Assembly: GCA_948440265.1 (NCBI GenBank)
Contig: CAOJOK010000002.1
Location: 124,001 to 188,000 of the forward strand
Source: an uncultured Clostridia bacterium
GTDB lineage: Bacteria; Bacillota; Clostridia; Christensenellales; Pumilibacteraceae
Length of the DNA stretch: 64,000 bases
Direction: 5' to 3'
In this document: in pieces, positions 61,905 through 64,000 of the stretch
How positions within the stretch are numbered: the stretch's first letter is position 1
How the letters are laid out: every line of letters begins with the position of its first letter
Notes under the pieces: generated by a model
Told to the model about the DNA's origin: nothing
Seen by the model: only the letters and a program-made list of their open reading frames with translations
Databases searched by the model: none
Program-made: the position numbers and the translations under genes

Positions 61905-64000
61905 TTATTTTTTCTCGTAAGCGGCGGCTTTTATTTTTTCTACCTGTCCGCGGCTGTCGTGATACCACTTGCTCGACCAAACCCTGTAAATTTTCCAGCC
62001 GCGCGCTTCGAGATAGCGCGCCCTGTGCACGTCGCGTTCACGCGCAATCGGCAGGCGGCGGTACAAATTGCCGTCGCATTCCACTCCGAGCAGATAGTTG
62101 CCGTCGTCGTCTTTGACGGCAATATCAATCTTATATCTCCCCATACCGACGTTTCTTTCGAGTTTGAGTCCGCTCTGTTTAAGCGCTTCGTACACCGCGT
62201 CGGCAAACTCGCTTTTCGTTTCTTCCGTCCTTTCGCCCGCGCTGGAAAACGACGCCAGCACGGCATTCGCCGCTTCGGTATTTCCGCGCGATACGGCATA
62301 GGCATATTCGAGATATTTTTTGAAAATACGCGGTCCTTCGTTTTTCAAATCGTCCACTTTCAGCTCGTCGGCTTCTATCGAAGTTATTATGTGTATCTTT
62401 CGCTTTGCTCTCGATACGGCGACGTTCAAACGGTTTTCTCCGCCCGTCTGATTCAGCCAGCCGAAGTTTCGCACCACTTTGCCCGACGACGATTTGGCAT
62501 ACGCCAGCGAGAATATTATGACGTCCCTTTCGTCGCCCTGCACGTTTTCTATGTTTTTGACAAACAGTCCGACGTCCTCTCCGTTTTCCGCTCTGTTTTC
62601 TTCTCTGTGCAGTTTTGCCGCAAACTCGGGGTTTTCGGCGCACTCGCTGTCCAGCATATCCCTAATCAAATCGCGCTGACTGCTGTTAAAAGTTATGACG
62701 CCGATGGTAAGCCCCGTGTCCCTGTCGAGATATTCTTTCAAAAGATTTACAACGGCTCGGGCTTCCGCCGCATTGCGCCTGTCTTCCCACAAGCCGTTTT
62801 CCACTTTATGCACCGATATGGGCGGCTCCGTCGGCAAAGACGTGTTCGGGGAAATATTAAGTCTCCCCTTATAGAACGCATAGTTGGAAAAAGCTATTAG
62901 TTCTTCATAACGCGAACGGTAATGATAATCGAGCATAATCTCGGGGAAGCGGAAGCGCGCAAGGTCGAGCAGGCTTTCTTCTTCGAGAGCCGCGTCCGAT
63001 TCTTCCTCGTCCATTTCCTCCACGTCCATTCTGCCGTCGCCGAGCGAAGAAGGGCGCAGTTGTTTGTGGTCGCCGGCAATGACCACCTTTTTGCCGCGCG
63101 CAATCGCAGGCACGCCGCGTTCGATATAGATTTGCGACGCTTCGTCGAATATGACCATACCGAACAAATCGTTTTCCAGCGGCAGTATTTCCGACACCGC
63201 TTCCGGCGTCATCAGCCAGATTTTCAGACCCTTGAAAAGCTCGAACCCGAATTTTTTGACAAACTTCGGTATGGACTGTCTGCGCTTGCTTTCCATAACG
63301 CGCATAATCTCGCCGCGGCGCTTGCTGTTTAATACGTTATCCACAAAGCAGTCGGCAAGCGCGGCTTTAAACCGAGACTTGCTTTCTTCCTTTTTGACGT
63401 TGAACAGATTGCCGATATCGCGGACGGTTATGTCGAAGGTTTCCGTCGCACCGGCAACGTCCCTGTTTTCGCTTTCGAACTGCGTTATATAATAGTATGC
63501 GATATAGTCTTTGAGCTCTTGATTGATTTGGCTCAACTCTTTGCCGCTTGCTTTCAAAACGTTATACATACAGCCGAAATACAGTTTCTGCTCCTTGGAC
63601 AGCTGACCTGTCGCCGTCGCAAGTTCGCGGTGCTTTTCGTACTGCTTGAAACCGTTATACAGAATCGTCGGGTCGGCAAAAAACGTCTTTTCTATTTTGC
63701 CGCTTTTGTCCGTGAAATAGTTTTTCAAAACGGCTTTCAAAGCCTTGCGGTACTTGCCCTTTCCGAACAGCCGTCCGAAAAAGTTTTTCGCGCGGTATCG
63801 CACGAATTCGTCCACCACTTCGTCTATCTCTTTCAGAATCGCGTTGACTTCCATTCCCGACAGACCGTTCTTGACCTGAAACAGCCACGGGAAACGGTCG
63901 TTCAATTCGTAATATTCCCGACAGGTCTGCAATAAATAGCCGTCTGCGAAATAGTCGCGACATTCCTTTATCGTTTCGTAACCGAGCGCCGACAGTTCCA
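61905..64000 (-). CDS. SF1 helicase with C-terminal Vsr/MTES_1575-like nuclease domain (partial, 5' end beyond window)
   Basis: MVIFDEASQIYIERGVPAIARGKKVVIAGDHKQLRPS; SLAYAKSSSGKVVRNFGWLNQTGGENRLNVAVSRAKRKIHIITS; C-term YKIDIAVKDDDGNYLLGVECDGNLYRRLPIARERDVHRARYLEARGWKIYRVWSSKWYHD. Frame stays open to position 64000. Confidence 0.88.
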   Translation of the reverse strand, partial: ELSALGYETIKECRDYFADGYLLQTCREYYELNDRFPWLFQVKNGLSGMEVNAILKEIDEVVDEFVRYRAKNFFGRLFGKGKYRKALKAVLKNYFTDKSGKIEKTFFADPTILYNGFKQYEKHRELATATGQLSKEQKLYFGCMYNVLKASGKELSQINQELKDYIAYYYITQFESENRDVAGATETFDITVRDIGNLFNVKKEESKSRFKAALADCFVDNVLNSKRRGEIMRVMESKRRQSIPKFVKKFGFELFKGLKIWLMTPEAVSEILPLENDLFGMVIFDEASQIYIERGVPAIARGKKVVIAGDHKQLRPSSLGDGRMDVEEMDEEESDAALEEESLLDLARFRFPEIMLDYHYRSRYEELIAFSNYAFYKGRLNISPNTSLPTEPPISVHKVENGLWEDRRNAAEARAVVNLLKEYLDRDTGLTIGVITFNSSQRDLIRDMLDSECAENPEFAAKLHREENRAENGEDVGLFVKNIENVQGDERDVIIFSLAYAKSSSGKVVRNFGWLNQTGGENRLNVAVSRAKRKIHIITSIEADELKVDDLKNEGPRIFKKYLEYAYAVSRGNTEAANAVLASFSSAGERTEETKSEFADAVYEALKQSGLKLERNVGMGRYKIDIAVKDDDGNYLLGVECDGNLYRRLPIARERDVHRARYLEARGWKIYRVWSSKWYHDSRGQVEKIKAAAYEKK

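Overview
64 kb chromosomal window from a spore-former-type, probably Clostridia-like Bacillota genome; taxonomy is inferred from spo0A, Zn-form S4/S14/L36 and gene content. The right half is a near-complete S10-spc-alpha ribosomal super-operon on the minus strand (rpsJ to rplQ, 57.9-41.7 kb). It is followed by rpoB-rpoC and then directly by a type III R-M pair (mod-res). The left half carries redox genes, an AT-rich accessory/defence-like segment (2.9-7.8 kb) ending at tRNA-Val(CAC), a tldD-type pair, a phosphorelay/c-di-GMP operon, malQ-glgP, a heterodimeric ABC exporter and small housekeeping genes. The right edge has spo0A, an EFR1-type flavodoxin/ferredoxin, an SDR/epimerase and the C-terminal part of a helicase-Vsr-like protein. 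Main items to check: (1) an EcoRI-type adenine MTase + DUF262/HNH gene pair preceded by a strong intrinsic-terminator-like hairpin (possible attenuation) and a 16-bp inverted repeat; (2) a GHKL-ATPase + STAS-like (DUF4325) gene carrying two compensating frameshifts; (3) a highly structured S10-operon leader; (4) a 12-mer AACCGTTTCGAC, overlapping 0A-box-like sequence, near the tldD, spo0A and S10 promoters; (5) a type III Mod with DILY in place of DPPY. No CRISPR array, IS element or intact integrase was seen. All calls come from reading the sequence and translations; no database search was possible.
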